This document shows, piece by piece, positions 28,008 through 38,285 of a stretch of DNA of 64,000 bases. Below the pieces are notes generated by a model. That model made no database searches. It saw only the letters and a list, made by a program, of their open reading frames with translations, and had not been told where the DNA came from. This stretch comes from Wolbachia pipientis. Lineage in GTDB: Bacteria > Pseudomonadota > Alphaproteobacteria > Rickettsiales > Anaplasmataceae. Location: positions 62,001-126,000 of the forward strand of contig NZ_JAUCRB010000002.1 of the NCBI RefSeq assembly GCF_030373985.1, given 5' to 3'. Made by a program: the position numbers and the translations under genes. Each line of letters begins with the position of its first letter. The stretch's first letter is position 1.

Positions 28008-28880
28008 ATGATAAAAAATATTTCAATTGTTAGCAGAGACTTGATTAGTATAGAACTAGTTGACAAACAAGATTTAGAGAATTTCATCAAGATTTTCACA
28101 GTGCTTGATAAGCACATAGCAGCCAAAACACTTTTTGCAGAAGAAGTGAGAATAGAATATAAACAACACAACGGCATAGAGATTGTTGATTTACTAAAAA
28201 GTTCAGGCTTTACATATCGTGATGTTGAAAATGTGTTACATCACTTGAGTAAACACAGAATGAAGGTACCAAACAGCGTTATAGCACACACTCTTTTTTC
28301 TGCATGTAACAATGCACTTGAATCTAAGGATGTGGCATTTTCTTTTTTTGAGGGCTCTCCACAATTTAACATTAGAGTAAATAAAAATACCTTCATAATA
28401 ACTCCTATGAGTGAAGAAAATTTAGAGTTGAATTCACAAAACAGCAGAATGTTTATAGAGTTGTTAAAGAGTGAAAAAAGTACGTATGATTGCATGGTAA
28501 AAGAAAATACCATTAATGTTGTGGTAAATTCCGAAATGCATCAGACGTTAAATTCGATTATAAAATCACTGATAAAGTCTTGCCTTTTAGCACAAGAGGA
28601 AGAAGTAAAACTCAAAGAAAAATTGAGACAACTTGCTTTTAAGGATCAAGCTTTTGCAGAGTATTCCAGCATCAAAACCATCAATAGGTATCCACACAGT
28701 CATCCTTTGAAAAAATATGAAAGTATTACTAAAGATATAGAAAACATTTTATGTGATTTTATAACAAATGAGAACAGCGAGTTTGCTATAGAGCAACTAA
28801 ATAGGCTGAGCTTAGAGACTTCTCCAGATACTCCAAGAATTATTACTAAAACTATAGATAAACTTGTTAAGTTCCATTAA
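28008..28880 (+). CDS. conserved hypothetical protein
   Basis: I do not recognise this 290-residue protein. It is soluble, without a signal peptide. A mixed N-terminal half (IEIVDLLKSSGFTYRDVENV) is followed by a helical, charged C-terminal half with a possible coiled coil (LAQEEEVKLKEKLRQLAF). It lies 120 bp downstream of the glutaredoxin gene, where a small TCGTGC-AAT-GCACGA hairpin may end the earlier transcript. Composition is like that of neighbouring genes and the frame is long and intact, so it is very probably expressed. Confidence 0.65.
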   Translation: MIKNISIVSRDLISIELVDKQDLENFIKIFTVLDKHIAAKTLFAEEVRIEYKQHNGIEIVDLLKSSGFTYRDVENVLHHLSKHRMKVPNSVIAHTLFSACNNALESKDVAFSFFEGSPQFNIRVNKNTFIITPMSEENLELNSQNSRMFIELLKSEKSTYDCMVKENTINVVVNSEMHQTLNSIIKSLIKSCLLAQEEEVKLKEKLRQLAFKDQAFAEYSSIKTINRYPHSHPLKKYESITKDIENILCDFITNENSEFAIEQLNRLSLETSPDTPRIITKTIDKLVKFH

Positions 28881-28926
28881 AATAGTGTGAGAGTTAATGA
28901 ACCTGTATCTTCTTGCATCACTCTCT

Positions 28927-28955
28927 ATTATTCCAGCGTTGCATACTGGAATGAT
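28927..28955. repeat. intergenic palindromic repeat between convergent genes
   Basis: TTCCAG and CTGGAA arms around a short CGTTGCATA loop, flanked by ATTAT and ATGAT, form a hairpin in the gap between the hypothetical gene and the glycosylase gene. It is a short copy of the palindromic family and could also act as a transcription stop. Confidence 0.6.
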
Positions 28956-28970
28956 ATCAAAAAGTTCGAT

Positions 28971-29480
28971 CTAAAGAATCTTAAATCGCCAAAATTTCTC
29001 TTTGCCTTTACTGATTCCAATTCTTGGGGTGCAAATATAATCCGGTCTGAGGTGAGATTCATAAACACAAAATTCGTGACTTATAGTGAGGTTTCGTTTG
29101 TTGTGTTCCTTTGTGATATTTAATCTTTTGCACAATATTCCTGGTCCATCTAAATTTGCTTCAAACGGTTCAATGATTTTTAATCCACGTATTAACACTG
29201 CGGCTGGGAATCCTTCTGTTTCTGTCACAATATTTAAACAGTAATACATTCCATATATAATGTACACGTATGAAAACCCTGGTGTACCAAACATTACCGA
29301 AGTTCGATTAGTGTAGCCTCTTGCTGCGTGACAAGCCGGATCATCCATCCCTATATAGGCTTCAACTTCAGTTATCACTCCACTAAAGTTGGAAAATTTG
29401 AGAACTTTTCCTAATAACTCCCCAGACACAATTAAGGTCGGCCGCTCGTAGAAATTTCTTGGTAGTATTGTGTTACTCAT
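28971..29480 (-). CDS. 3-methyladenine DNA glycosylase (AAG/MPG type)
   Basis: This enzyme removes alkylated purines from DNA to start base excision repair. Family motifs are PRNFYERPTLIVSGELLGK at the start, the catalytic Glu in ITEVEAYIGMDDPACHA, MFGTPGFSYVYIIYGMYYC, and AVLIRGLKIIEP. I place the start at MSNTILPRNF (29480). A longer frame extends 17 codons upstream but that part does not look like this family. The length of about 169 residues is slightly short of the usual 185-200. Confidence 0.92.
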   Translation of the reverse strand: MSNTILPRNFYERPTLIVSGELLGKVLKFSNFSGVITEVEAYIGMDDPACHAARGYTNRTSVMFGTPGFSYVYIIYGMYYCLNIVTETEGFPAAVLIRGLKIIEPFEANLDGPGILCKRLNITKEHNKRNLTISHEFCVYESHLRPDYICTPRIGISKGKEKFWRFKIL

Positions 29481-29555
29481 TATAAAAGTATAAGTTACTT
29501 GCATTTGCAAGCAACTTATATGAACTTTCACTGTTTTACCTATTCAATTTGAGCA

Positions 29556-30593
29556 GTAGGAGCTTGATCTTGCTCTGGTGTACTCGCATCTTCTACATTT
29601 GTTGAAGGTCACAGTAAAAACTTTACTGTTTCAGAACTTTCTGATTGTGATTGCGCTTGTTGTAATTGCGATGCTAGCGCTTCATGTAAAATTTTGGTTC
29701 ACGTCTCTTTCATAGTTTTACTTCTTTATTTGTGCATAACTGTTCTTCAGTAACACTGTTGCTTTCAAGGAGCCTTACACTATTCTTACCGTCAACATTA
29801 ATTCGAATTTAACATTCTTTTCCATCAACATACCACTTTAAAGTCTTTTCATATGATCCACTAATTATTTCATAAACTCTTTCTCCATTATCATTAAATA
29901 TAGCAATATGCTCCTCTCTTTTTTTCTTGATTAGGATGAAAAAATGTAATTGCTTTTACACTGTACTTTTTACATATATTACCACCCAGAAATTTAGCTA
30001 TATTTACTCCTCCTTTACTACCATTCAACACAACTCTCATGGAATGAGAAACAACATTTCCTTCCCTTTTGGCTTCTTTTATCATTATAGACCCTATAAT
30101 ACTATTTTTCATACCTTTAGATATCTCCGCTTTATTTGGTCAGCAATTTTGCCCACGATCTCTTTGCCATGATAGTGAGATTTTCCTTTCTTCGGAGAAA
30201 AAGGTTCTCGGGTTTATGGTATTGGTAGAAGGATCATTCTGTCACTTAAATAACTTATTCCACTCTTCACCGCTTTCCAACTCGACATATCCGCGCTTAT
30301 TCTCGTCTGGTGTTGATTTAGGTATACCCTGAGCGCTCAAAGCTGAGTTACCACCAGACAATTTTTCTGCATAGTTGTATCAGAACTATCGCTCGTTCTT
30401 GCTTTATTCTGTAGCAGAATAAGATGCCCTTCTTGCTTTTTTTATTTGACTTTAAAGCTAAACTATTGCTAGCAAGCCCTTCCGCTATAATTGCATAAGG
30501 GCTTCCAGCTATACTTTTATCATATAATCCAAAAGTTATAACTTTCAATAACTTTCTAAAAAACCTGCCTAATATATGCCCCTCCATCATCAT
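29556..30593 (-). pseudogene. large decayed ORF, family unknown
   Basis: The minus strand reads as one gene broken by several stops and frame changes. It starts MMMEGHILGRFFRKLLKVIT at 30593. A second piece has SALSAQGIPKSTPDENKRGY. The longest piece continues GSIMIKEAKREGNVVSHSMR to about IAIFNDNGERVYEIISGSYE. A final piece is interrupted repeatedly near 29640-29720. The polar, glycine-containing composition and absence of membrane segments fit a secreted or cytoplasmic accessory protein. I could not identify a family. The first 80 residues might still be translated alone. Confidence 0.6.
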
Positions 30594-30656
30594 TAATACA
30601 ACTAAAATATAGTATTATACCAATAAGCTAATATATAATTATGTTAGAAAAGCTTC

Positions 30657-31637
30657 TTAATATCGAAGGCTCAAATACTCCTTTGCTTGATCAGTTAGAA
30701 CACGTCCTCTTGGTGTGCGCTTTACAAAACTAATTTTGATTAAATAAGGTTCTACTGTTTCTTCAATATTGCCGGCATCCTCAGATAGCGCAATAGATAT
30801 AGTGTCAATTCCAACAGGTCCTGAGGTGTTGAATAAAAATCTTAGATAGTCCATATCTAACTTGTTTAACCCCATCTTATCTATGCCCAACTTTGATAGC
30901 GCAAAACCGGCAATTTCATAGGTAATTTTTTTACTATCTTTTACTTCAATGAAGTCTCTTATTCTTCTTAGTAATCTCAAGGCAATCCTTGGAGTGCCAC
31001 GCGCACGATAGGCAATTTCCTGCACAGCATTTTCTTCGATTCTGGCAGAAAGAATTTTTGCACCTCTTTTTATAATGTCAACCAATTCCTCACAAGAATA
31101 AAATTCAAGGTGCAAAGGAATGCCAAAACGATCCCTAAGCGGTGCAGAAAGCAACCCAAGCCGTGTGGTTGCTCCAATTAACGTAAATGGTGGTAAATCC
31201 ATCCTTAAAGTTCGAGTAGATGGGCCTTCACCTACTAATATGTCCAGGCAAAAATCCTCCATGGCGGTGTATAAAACTTCTTCAATGTTACGATTTAATC
31301 TATGAATTTCGTCGATAAATAAGACATCTTTTGCATTTAAAGTGGTGAGCACTGCAGCCAAGTCTCCAGCTTTACTAAGTAAAGGACCAGAAGTTGCGCG
31401 AAAGCTAACCCTTAACTCCTTAGAGACAATTTGTGCTAAAGTTGTTTTGCCAAGTCCTGGAGGGCCGTATAATAAAACATGATCTAAAGCTTCAGTTCTC
31501 GTCTGCGCAGCGTTTATAAACACCTTTAAATTTTGTATTAAGTCTTTTTGTCCAACAAAATCATTAAGTTGCTCAGGTCTAAAGCTTAAGTTACGTACGT
31601 CTTCAGCGTATTTTTTACTGCATGATATTGATTTCAT
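30657..31637 (-). CDS. ruvB: Holliday junction helicase motor RuvB
   Basis: RuvB is the hexameric AAA+ motor that drives branch migration with RuvA. The 326-residue protein has the Walker A motif GPPGLGKTT (residues 58-66), the Walker [11 protein letters not shown], the sensor [18 protein letters not shown] and a C-terminal winged helix with TPRGRVLT. Its start overlaps the ruvA stop by 4 bp, so they form one transcript. ruvC is not in the window. Confidence 0.98.
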   Translation of the reverse strand: MKSISCSKKYAEDVRNLSFRPEQLNDFVGQKDLIQNLKVFINAAQTRTEALDHVLLYGPPGLGKTTLAQIVSKELRVSFRATSGPLLSKAGDLAAVLTTLNAKDVLFIDEIHRLNRNIEEVLYTAMEDFCLDILVGEGPSTRTLRMDLPPFTLIGATTRLGLLSAPLRDRFGIPLHLEFYSCEELVDIIKRGAKILSARIEENAVQEIAYRARGTPRIALRLLRRIRDFIEVKDSKKITYEIAGFALSKLGIDKMGLNKLDMDYLRFLFNTSGPVGIDTISIALSEDAGNIEETVEPYLIKISFVKRTPRGRVLTDQAKEYLSLRY

Positions 31638-32224
31638 AATGTTGAAAGCTCCTTAAGTGCTGCGCGAATAATATCCTTAGTTTCGAGATTTGGTGATTCG
31701 TCCTGTATTTTTTTTATAGTATCATAGGCTTTCATTTTTTCATATCCAAGATTGATCAAAGCTGAAATCGCATCTTCTTTGATGGGACAAAAATCATTGT
31801 TATTTACCCCTAATTTACTCACTTTACTATTTAATTCGGTGATAATTCGATTTATGAGTTTTGGCCCGAGTCCGCTCATCTTGAGTGTTACTTTATCTTC
31901 ATTTGCAATTGCTAAAAACAACTGCTCTGGTGTTAGTTTGCTCAAAATTGACATTGCAGTTTTATAGCTAACGCCGCTTACTTTAACTAATAAACGTAAG
32001 CACCGCTGTTCTTCTTTACTTATAAAACCATATAGCTGAGTAATGTTTTCTCTATTATTTGCATAAGTTTCGATAAGTAATTTTATTCTACTACCGGTAG
32101 AGCATGCATTTAAAGCTTTGGCTGAAAGGTGCACTATATAGCCAACATCACTCACATTCAGAACTATGTGATCGCTGCGCACTTCATCGACTATTCCGCT
32201 TAGGCTTCCTATCATTTTTAACAC
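31634..32224 (-). CDS. ruvA: Holliday junction recognition subunit RuvA
   Basis: RuvA binds four-way junctions and loads RuvB. The 196-residue protein has the N-terminal OB fold ([20 protein letters not shown]), two helix-hairpin-helix motifs ([16 protein letters not shown] and [16 protein letters not shown]) and the C-terminal three-helix domain ([16 protein letters not shown]). It is the first gene of ruvAB. The start may be the Met at residue 4 (MIGSLSG), which is the usual N-terminus of RuvA. Confidence 0.97.
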   Translation of the reverse strand: MLKMIGSLSGIVDEVRSDHIVLNVSDVGYIVHLSAKALNACSTGSRIKLLIETYANNRENITQLYGFISKEEQRCLRLLVKVSGVSYKTAMSILSKLTPEQLFLAIANEDKVTLKMSGLGPKLINRIITELNSKVSKLGVNNNDFCPIKEDAISALINLGYEKMKAYDTIKKIQDESPNLETKDIIRAALKELSTL

Positions 32225-32361
32225 TATATAGAGTTCAGTTTAAAAGCTCCTAGATCTTAGGTCAAGCAAACAAACATTATGATTTGAAAACAGGGAGCCA
32301 AAACAAAACTAAAAATTACTTGATAACCCACGTCAATCCTCTTATAATGAAACTGAAGCTA

Positions 32362-32628
32362 ATTATTTGTCTTCTCTGTACAGATTAAATGACAAGAAAG
32401 CTCAGTATGCCTGGCGTATCATGTTTAATTTTTTGCGCTATGTACATCTCATGTCCTTTACATTATTGTCTACATTACCAGCTAGTGTTGTAAATCACTC
32501 TTATTCAGGCGCTTAAAGACATTAAAAAATGCCAACTGGTAAAATGATAGTGGATAACTAGCTGCCATGGGGTTTCTTTTGCCTTTTTCCCCGCTTGATA
32601 AATTTCTTAAATATTTATAGCTAAAGCG
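32362..32628 (+). repeat. dispersed intergenic repeat, long copy
   Basis: The 750-bp gap between ruvA and purF has no gene. Its left part matches, with moderate divergence, the segment 46815-47050. Shared landmarks, in order, are a ctgt-cagattaaa-gacaagaaa block, ttgc-ctatgt, a pair of middle segments that differ, and GGGTTTCTTTTGCC-type sequence followed by TAAATTTCTTAAATATTTA. The last landmark also occurs at 6422-6515 (opposite strand) and 47101-47172. Confidence 0.65.
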
Positions 32629-32648
32629 GCTCATGAACTTGGCAAGGA

Positions 32649-32842
32649 GGTGTCATCCAAGTAGCCAGCACTGAGATCCAGAGATTTTATGAAGTTGGCG
32701 AGTATAAAAGTAGCTGTTTTATGTTAAAATACAACGTTTTGATGATTATGGAAAGACTAGATGCCAGTGCAGTTACTTGCATGACACCGTCATAAAGGAA
32801 CCAGTGTTAGACATCATAGGAGCGCTGGTATGACAAGAAAGT
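32649..32842. repeat. compound palindromic element in the ruvA-purF gap
   Basis: The outer arms GGTGTCATCCAAGTAGC (from 32649) and GTTACTTGCATGACACC (ending about 32788) are near-complementary. A second partial copy follows to 32842, with CCAGTGTTAGACATC and GCGCTGGTATGACA. The arms match the inverted repeat found inside the midA-like gene (5869-5883 and 5956-5970), which shows the same family exists within and between genes. Confidence 0.75.
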
Positions 32843-32976
32843 AGCTACACCATCCTTTTTTTTAGGTGCTTGCATCAAAATTGCTGCAAAAAACTCAGTT
32901 TTGAAAGCAATTAGTAAATAAAATGCTTGTACATTAATCTATGCTAAAGTAAAATTAAACTTTACTCATAGTTTTT

Positions 32977-34362
32977 ATGCTCGATGAAATGCACGAAGAG
33001 TGCGGAGTATTTGGTATAAGCCCCAATAAGAATGCTGCTTTTAACTCTATATTAGGTCTTCATGCTTTGCAGCATAGAGGTCAAGAATCTTTTGGTGTAG
33101 CAACGAGTAAAAACGGTAAGTTGCATTTTTATCATTTTCAAGGTCAAGTGAGCGGTATGCTTGATGACATAAATGAAATAAAGAAATCCCTGCCCGGAGA
33201 TTATGCAATAGGCCACGTTCGATATTCAACAAGTGGTAGTAGATCTGGAGCGCAGCCAATGTTTGGCAAAAGCAACAAATTTGGAGGTTTTGCTATAGCG
33301 CACAATGGTAATTTAATTAACACTTCTCCAATACGCGAGCGGTTAATTAAACAGGGATGCGTTTTTCAATCAGATATTGATACAGAGGTGGTAGTACATT
33401 TGATAGAAACCAATACAAAAGACAGCTTTCTGGAAAGTTTTATATCTGCATTAAAGCAAATACAAGGCGCTTATTCTTTTGTTGCAATCAACCAAGAAGT
33501 AGTTATTGGAGTGCGCGATGCAGCAGGGATCAGACCTCTTGTTTTAGGAAAGTTGAACGGTTCTTACGTGCTCGCATCTGAAACTTGTGCTTTTGATATA
33601 GTAAATGCAGAGTTTGTTAGAGAAATAAAACTAGGTGAACTAGTCACTATTGATCGAAACGGTAACCTAACATCAGCATTTCCTTTTTCGCAGCAAAAAT
33701 CAAGCTTTTGTGTTTTTGAATACGTTTATTTTTCAAGGCCGGACAGTGTAATGGAGAATAGTTCTATATATGATATAAGAAAAGAAATAGGAAGAACACT
33801 TGCAGAGGAAAGTCCACCAAAAAACAATGTGGATATGGTGGTACCGATACCTGACTCTGGAATACCTGCAGCTATTGGATATGCAAAACATTCAGGGTTA
33901 CTTATGGAACTGGGGATAATTCGTAATCATTATATAGGAAGAACTTTTATACAACCAACAGCTGAAGTACGTAAAGTTAGAATAAAATTAAAATTCAATG
34001 CTAATAAGCACATTTTAAAGGGTAAAAACATAGTTTTGATAGATGACAGTATAGTACGTGGTAGTACACTCAGAAGCATAATAGTCATGCTAAAAGCTGC
34101 AGGAGTAAAAGAAATTCACCTAAAAATTTCAAGCCCACCGATTAAGTACTCTTGTTTTTACGGAATTGACACACCAGAGTGCAAGGATTTAATTGCTGCA
34201 AATTGGTCCATAAAAGAAATAGAGACAAGTATAGGAGTGAATAGCCTGACCTTCCTAAGCATTGATGGGCTATATCAGGCTGTTAAGGAAGAGAAGCGCA
34301 ATAACATAGCACCGCAATACTGCGATGCTTGTTTCACTGGTGATTATCCAATTGGCAAGTAA
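32977..34362 (+). CDS. purF: amidophosphoribosyltransferase
   Basis: PurF makes phosphoribosylamine from PRPP and glutamine, the committed step of purine synthesis. The N-terminal nucleophile Cys is residue 9 (MHEECGVFGI), so eight residues are removed on maturation. The Ntn glutaminase has LQHRGQESFGV and HVRYSTSG. The PRPP site is IVLIDDSIVRGSTL. C-terminal cysteines (YSCFYGIDTP, CDACF) fit the Fe-S-type enzymes. The 461-residue length is normal. It is alone between a repeat-filled gap and the convergent J-domain gene. Confidence 0.98.
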   Translation: MLDEMHEECGVFGISPNKNAAFNSILGLHALQHRGQESFGVATSKNGKLHFYHFQGQVSGMLDDINEIKKSLPGDYAIGHVRYSTSGSRSGAQPMFGKSNKFGGFAIAHNGNLINTSPIRERLIKQGCVFQSDIDTEVVVHLIETNTKDSFLESFISALKQIQGAYSFVAINQEVVIGVRDAAGIRPLVLGKLNGSYVLASETCAFDIVNAEFVREIKLGELVTIDRNGNLTSAFPFSQQKSSFCVFEYVYFSRPDSVMENSSIYDIRKEIGRTLAEESPPKNNVDMVVPIPDSGIPAAIGYAKHSGLLMELGIIRNHYIGRTFIQPTAEVRKVRIKLKFNANKHILKGKNIVLIDDSIVRGSTLRSIIVMLKAAGVKEIHLKISSPPIKYSCFYGIDTPECKDLIAANWSIKEIETSIGVNSLTFLSIDGLYQAVKEEKRNNIAPQYCDACFTGDYPIGK

Positions 34363-34469
34363 TCTATTATTAGTAAAGGTAAGGTTTTTCTACTAACTTG
34401 AGTATGTGCTAGTAAAGTTTATATGAAAACCAAAAAAATTTCTAATGGTTAGAATTTAAGAAGTTGTTA

Positions 34470-34829
34470 TTAATTCTTCAATAACCTGTCACGTGCTGCA
34501 TTTAGCTTTTGTGCAAAATATTCTGAGCCTCCTTTATCTGGATGAACTAATTTAATCAAATTTTGGTACGCTTTATTGATTTCATTTTTGCTTGCTTCAG
34601 GCTTCAGCCCCAATATTTTTAGTGCCTCATCTTTGGACATGTGGCCATCAGTGTAATTTTTAGTATAACTTTTACTACCATCAAATTCATTCAAAAATTT
34701 ACTTAGTATAGAGTTCATCATAAAACTTATGTTATTTTTTTTTACCAGGAAGAGAAAAAATACAACAACGCTAGACAAAACAAATATAATTACTATGAAT
34801 GTTAAAAAAAGAAAAAAAATGAATGACAT
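34470..34829 (-). CDS. membrane-anchored J-domain protein (Tim14/DjlA-like)
   Basis: The 119-residue protein has an N-terminal membrane span (about residues 5-29) and a short C-terminal J-domain with LIKLVHPDKGGSEYFAQKLN containing the HPD tripeptide. The DEALKILGLKPEASKNEINK part is typical of the mitochondrial Tim14/Pam18 type. J-domains stimulate DnaK ATPase activity; the anchor suggests action at the inner membrane, perhaps with protein translocation. That role is an inference from mitochondrial homologues. It converges on purF. Confidence 0.88.
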   Translation of the reverse strand: MSFIFFLFLTFIVIIFVLSSVVVFFLFLVKKNNISFMMNSILSKFLNEFDGSKSYTKNYTDGHMSKDEALKILGLKPEASKNEINKAYQNLIKLVHPDKGGSEYFAQKLNAARDRLLKN

Positions 34830-34878
34830 GTATATTTTTTTATCATTTTGTGATTAAATAGTAACAATTATAGTCGTC

Positions 34879-35463
34879 ATGGTAAACAACATGTTCATTC
34901 AAATTGAAGAAACACCAAACCCGAACACTCTAAAATTTCTTCCTGGGTTTGCAATTTTAAACGAGGGGGAAACTGCTGGTTTTTCAAGTGCAGATGAAAT
35001 AAAAAATTCTAAATTAGCAGCAAATCTCTTTCGAATAGAACATGTAGTGAGAGTATTTTTCGGTCATGATTTTATTTCAGTAACAAAATCGGATGGAATT
35101 AATTGGGATATACTAAAAGTGGAAACCTTAACTACGATTATGGATCACTTTACCTCAGGCGGAAAAGCGCTAGATAAAGAAGGAGTAAATGATAATAACA
35201 TGCCGAAAGAAGAATTTTTTGATGAAAATGATATAGAAATTGTAAATAGAATAAAAGAATTGATGGAAAGTTATATCAAACCTGCAGTTGCTCAAGACGG
35301 TGGTGATATCAAATTTCGTGGCTACAAAGATGGGATAGTTTATGTTGAGCTGCAAGGAGCTTGTTCTGGATGTCCAAGCGCTGCAATGACCCTCAAGCAA
35401 GGAGTGCAAAATATGCTGTGCTATCACATACCAGAAGTTTCAGGTATAGAGACTACACTATGA
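34879..35463 (+). CDS. NfuA/NFU1-type iron-sulfur cluster scaffold
   Basis: This scaffold carries Fe-S clusters to target enzymes. The 194-residue protein has the Nfu N-terminal domain ([16 protein letters not shown]) and the NifU C-terminal domain with the CxxC motif in [17 protein letters not shown]. The architecture equals mitochondrial NFU1. The start may be the Met at residue 5 ([11 protein letters not shown]). The stop overlaps the hisS start in an ATGA arrangement at 35460-35463, so translation is coupled. Confidence 0.95.
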   Translation: MVNNMFIQIEETPNPNTLKFLPGFAILNEGETAGFSSADEIKNSKLAANLFRIEHVVRVFFGHDFISVTKSDGINWDILKVETLTTIMDHFTSGGKALDKEGVNDNNMPKEEFFDENDIEIVNRIKELMESYIKPAVAQDGGDIKFRGYKDGIVYVELQGACSGCPSAAMTLKQGVQNMLCYHIPEVSGIETTL

Positions 35464-36701
35464 CTAATCAAACAGTTAGAGGCACAAAAGATCTCCTGTT
35501 CGATGAATGGCATAAATTTCAATATATCCAACAAAAGGCAAACAGGATCTCAAATTTATATGGCTTTTTACCCGTTCAAACCCCAATATTTGAGTACACG
35601 GAAGTCTTCACAAAGACTTTGGGTGATAGTTCAGACATCATCAATAAAGAAATGTACACCTTTAACGATAAAGGAGGAAAGAGCATAACTCTACGTCCTG
35701 AGTTCACTGCAGCAGTTGTCAGGCTATTGATTGAAAAAAAACTACAAACACCGATAAGATTGTTTTCAACAGGACCTGCATTTCGCTATGAAAGACCACA
35801 AAAGGGACGACAAAGGCAGTTTCACCAAATAAATTTTGAAGTTTTTGGTATCGAGGATCCAAAAGCTGATATTGAGTTGATATCACTCGCTCAACACCTG
35901 CTAACTGAATTTGGTATCAACAAGAACGTAAGGCTGGAAATTAATTCTTTGAGTGATAGTGAAACAATAACCAAATATAGAGAGGCTTTGATATCATATT
36001 TCAAAAAGTTTCAAAATGACCTATCAGAAGATAGCCAAAATAGATTGATTAAAAACCCACTCAGAATATTGGATTCCAAAGACAAGGCAGATAAAGAAAT
36101 AATTTCTGATGCACCTAAAATCAATGATTATTATACTAAAGAGTCCTCAGATTTCTTTGAACAAATACTAAAAGGATTAGCAATACTTGATATACCTTAT
36201 ACCGTAAACAATAAACTAGTCCGTGGTCTAGACTATTATTGCCACACAGTGTTTGAGTTTGTTACAGAAGATTTGGGTAGCAAAGGAGCAGTATTTGCAG
36301 GGGGAAGATATGATAATCTAGTATCTTCAGTAGGTGGAAAACACACTCCAGCGATAGGATTTGCAGGAGGTATTGAGCGCATAATGGAATTAATTAATTA
36401 TACTCCAAAAGAAGAGGGACCCATTTGTCTAATTCCTATTGGAGAAAAAGCTGAAGAATGTGCTTTAACACTTGCAAATGAGCTACGTAGAAGTGGTTTA
36501 TATGTAATCTATGAATATAACGTAACGCTTAAAACCCGAATGAGAAAAGCAAATCAAGCAAATGCTAAGGCTGCGTTAATTTTTGGTGATGAAGAGTTGA
36601 GCAGCAAGACTTTGAAGATTAAAGACATGGATACAGGTGAAGAAAAAATGATTGCCCGCAGCGATATAATGGAAAACATTCATCAAGCTTTACTTGCATA
36701 G
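35460..36701 (+). CDS. hisS: histidyl-tRNA synthetase
   Basis: This class II synthetase charges tRNA-His. I set the start at the ATG at 35460 ([17 protein letters not shown]), because the N-terminal residues match the family and overlap the nfu stop by ATGA; a longer in-frame reading begins inside nfu and is not meaningful. Motif 2 is [16 protein letters not shown]. The HisA-type motif is [16 protein letters not shown], and motif 3 is [13 protein letters not shown]. The 413-residue length is normal and the C-terminal anticodon-binding domain is present. Confidence 0.97.
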   Translation: MTNQTVRGTKDLLFDEWHKFQYIQQKANRISNLYGFLPVQTPIFEYTEVFTKTLGDSSDIINKEMYTFNDKGGKSITLRPEFTAAVVRLLIEKKLQTPIRLFSTGPAFRYERPQKGRQRQFHQINFEVFGIEDPKADIELISLAQHLLTEFGINKNVRLEINSLSDSETITKYREALISYFKKFQNDLSEDSQNRLIKNPLRILDSKDKADKEIISDAPKINDYYTKESSDFFEQILKGLAILDIPYTVNNKLVRGLDYYCHTVFEFVTEDLGSKGAVFAGGRYDNLVSSVGGKHTPAIGFAGGIERIMELINYTPKEEGPICLIPIGEKAEECALTLANELRRSGLYVIYEYNVTLKTRMRKANQANAKAALIFGDEELSSKTLKIKDMDTGEEKMIARSDIMENIHQALLA

Positions 36702-36717
36702 GTTGAATAAATTTAGT

Positions 36718-37215
36718 TTACCTTGTATGGCACAAATCGTGCATTTTTTGGTACGCCTTTTTAAAACCAAGTAGGGAATAAGTATCATCGACAGTTGTTG
36801 TTTCTATCTTTCCATTAACTACCATTAATAATCCTTGCTTCATCTTGAGGATTAAATCTTGGTCTGTTTTTGTATGCTCTGCCCACGCAAGACTTCCCTG
36901 CATTATTGGTAATGTGTATTTAACTTTTTTATCGATATTGAGAACTACAGGCTCCTTATCATACTGAAAGCCAGAAGTGACACTTACTTCATCGGCTTTT
37001 TTATCAACATAACTGACCATTACATACGGCTTGCGGTCAGCTGTATAATGCTCACTTTTTTTCTTAGGGTAAGATACGATGTAACACACCTTCTCTCCAT
37101 CTTCTAATGCAGTATACACAAGCCAGTCTTTATATTTTTCCTTCAGTTGCACATCACTAACAGATGCAAGAGCGCCTACTGAAAGAAATATTAGAAATAC
37201 AAGAAACCTACGCAT
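36718..37215 (-). CDS. invasion-associated locus B (IalB)-like exported protein
   Basis: After a signal peptide (MRRFLVFLIFLSVGALA) the protein reads KYKDWLVYTALEDGEKVCYI and VMVSYVDKKADEVSVTSGFQ, the pattern of IalB-type proteins. These are widespread in Alphaproteobacteria and were named from Bartonella invasion, but their biochemical role is unclear. The start is ATG 37215; a TTG three codons upstream is less likely. The start overlaps the rpoH stop by 8 bp, so it may be transcribed with rpoH. Two cysteines (one near the start, one near the C-terminal CHTR) could form a disulfide. Confidence 0.8.
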   Translation of the reverse strand: MRRFLVFLIFLSVGALASVSDVQLKEKYKDWLVYTALEDGEKVCYIVSYPKKKSEHYTADRKPYVMVSYVDKKADEVSVTSGFQYDKEPVVLNIDKKVKYTLPIMQGSLAWAEHTKTDQDLILKMKQGLLMVVNGKIETTTVDDTYSLLGFKKAYQKMHDLCHTR

Positions 37216-38101
37216 GCAAACCAAATTTTAAACTCTCCGATTGTATATATTGTTTTACCTGACTCATCGATTGCTCAGCCAACTGCCTTATTCTTTCTCT
37301 TGAAACACCATATTTTTTACTAAGCTCATCCAGAGTTTGAGTATTTTCAGACAAATATCTGCTAATAAAAATATCTCTCGACCTTTCATTAAGGCTTGCT
37401 AACGCATTGTTCAAAATTATTTCTTTTAATTCTTTCTCTTCATGATTCTGATAGCTTATTTCTTGATCGACCGAGTTACACGGGATCACATCTTGTAACT
37501 CCTTTTTAGAGTCGTCACCTATCTTTATACAATTATTTAGCGACTGATCCTTACAAGCCAGACGATAATTCATTTGTACAATGTCCCCTTCAGATACAGA
37601 AAGTTCATTAGATATTGCTTTTATTTCTTCATTGTTTAAAGTTTCTCTGTTTGTATATCGTAAAATTCTTTTTTTTATTTTGCGCAAACTAAAAAATAAC
37701 CTTCTTTGTGCTTGCGTTGTGCCTATTTTTACAAACGACCAAGATTTCAATATGAAGTCTTTTATTGAAGCTTCAATCCACCACACCGCATAAGTTGAAA
37801 AGCGGAATCCCAAATCAGGATTAAACTTTTTTACTGCATGCATTAAACCCATATTTCCTTCCATGATCAGGTCCATCAACAGTAGTCCATAGTTTTTAAA
37901 CTTCATAGCAATTTTCACTACCAAATTCAAATGGCTGGTAATCAATTTATGAGCAGAAGAAACATCTTTGCATTGGTGCCAATTTTTTGCTAACTGCACC
38001 TCTTCCTCTTGAGATAACATAGGAAACTTTCGCACTTCAACAATATACTGCATGAGATTAGTGCTACTATTAACAGATAAATTTACCATTGGGGTTAACA
38101 T
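37208..38101 (-). CDS. rpoH: heat-shock sigma factor sigma-32
   Basis: RpoH directs RNA polymerase to heat-shock promoters. Region 2 is visible as NLVVKIAMKFKNYGLLLMDL and FRFSTYAVWWIEASIKDFIL. The diagnostic RpoH box follows as QRRLFFSLRKIKK. Region 4 carries the helix-turn-helix QTLDELSKKYGVSRERIRQL. The 297-residue length is normal. In Rickettsiales this is one of only two sigma factors usually found, so it probably handles most stress-dependent regulation. The region upstream contains a palindromic element and the end of wsp. Confidence 0.97.
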   Translation of the reverse strand: MLTPMVNLSVNSSTNLMQYIVEVRKFPMLSQEEEVQLAKNWHQCKDVSSAHKLITSHLNLVVKIAMKFKNYGLLLMDLIMEGNMGLMHAVKKFNPDLGFRFSTYAVWWIEASIKDFILKSWSFVKIGTTQAQRRLFFSLRKIKKRILRYTNRETLNNEEIKAISNELSVSEGDIVQMNYRLACKDQSLNNCIKIGDDSKKELQDVIPCNSVDQEISYQNHEEKELKEIILNNALASLNERSRDIFISRYLSENTQTLDELSKKYGVSRERIRQLAEQSMSQVKQYIQSESLKFGLHA

Positions 38102-38285
38102 AACAACTTAAATTAAAACTCCATGCATATAATGTACTGATTTTCTAGTAAAAACTCAAGCTTTAATTTGAAAGAAAGCATAACTTATTGTATATCCCTG
38201 CATCCAACTGAAGCCTTAGATGCTTCAAACTGACTACCAGTGCATAACGTATAGCTGCATAAACCAAGACAACCTACATAGCAAA

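Noticed and set aside
28887-29123. 78-residue plus-strand frame in the glycosylase gene
   Set aside because: It is antisense to the 3-methyladenine glycosylase and crosses a palindromic repeat.
35361-35459. Upstream extension of hisS within nfu
   Set aside because: The extra residues are out-of-frame nfu sequence; the HisRS family N-terminus begins at the ATG at 35460.
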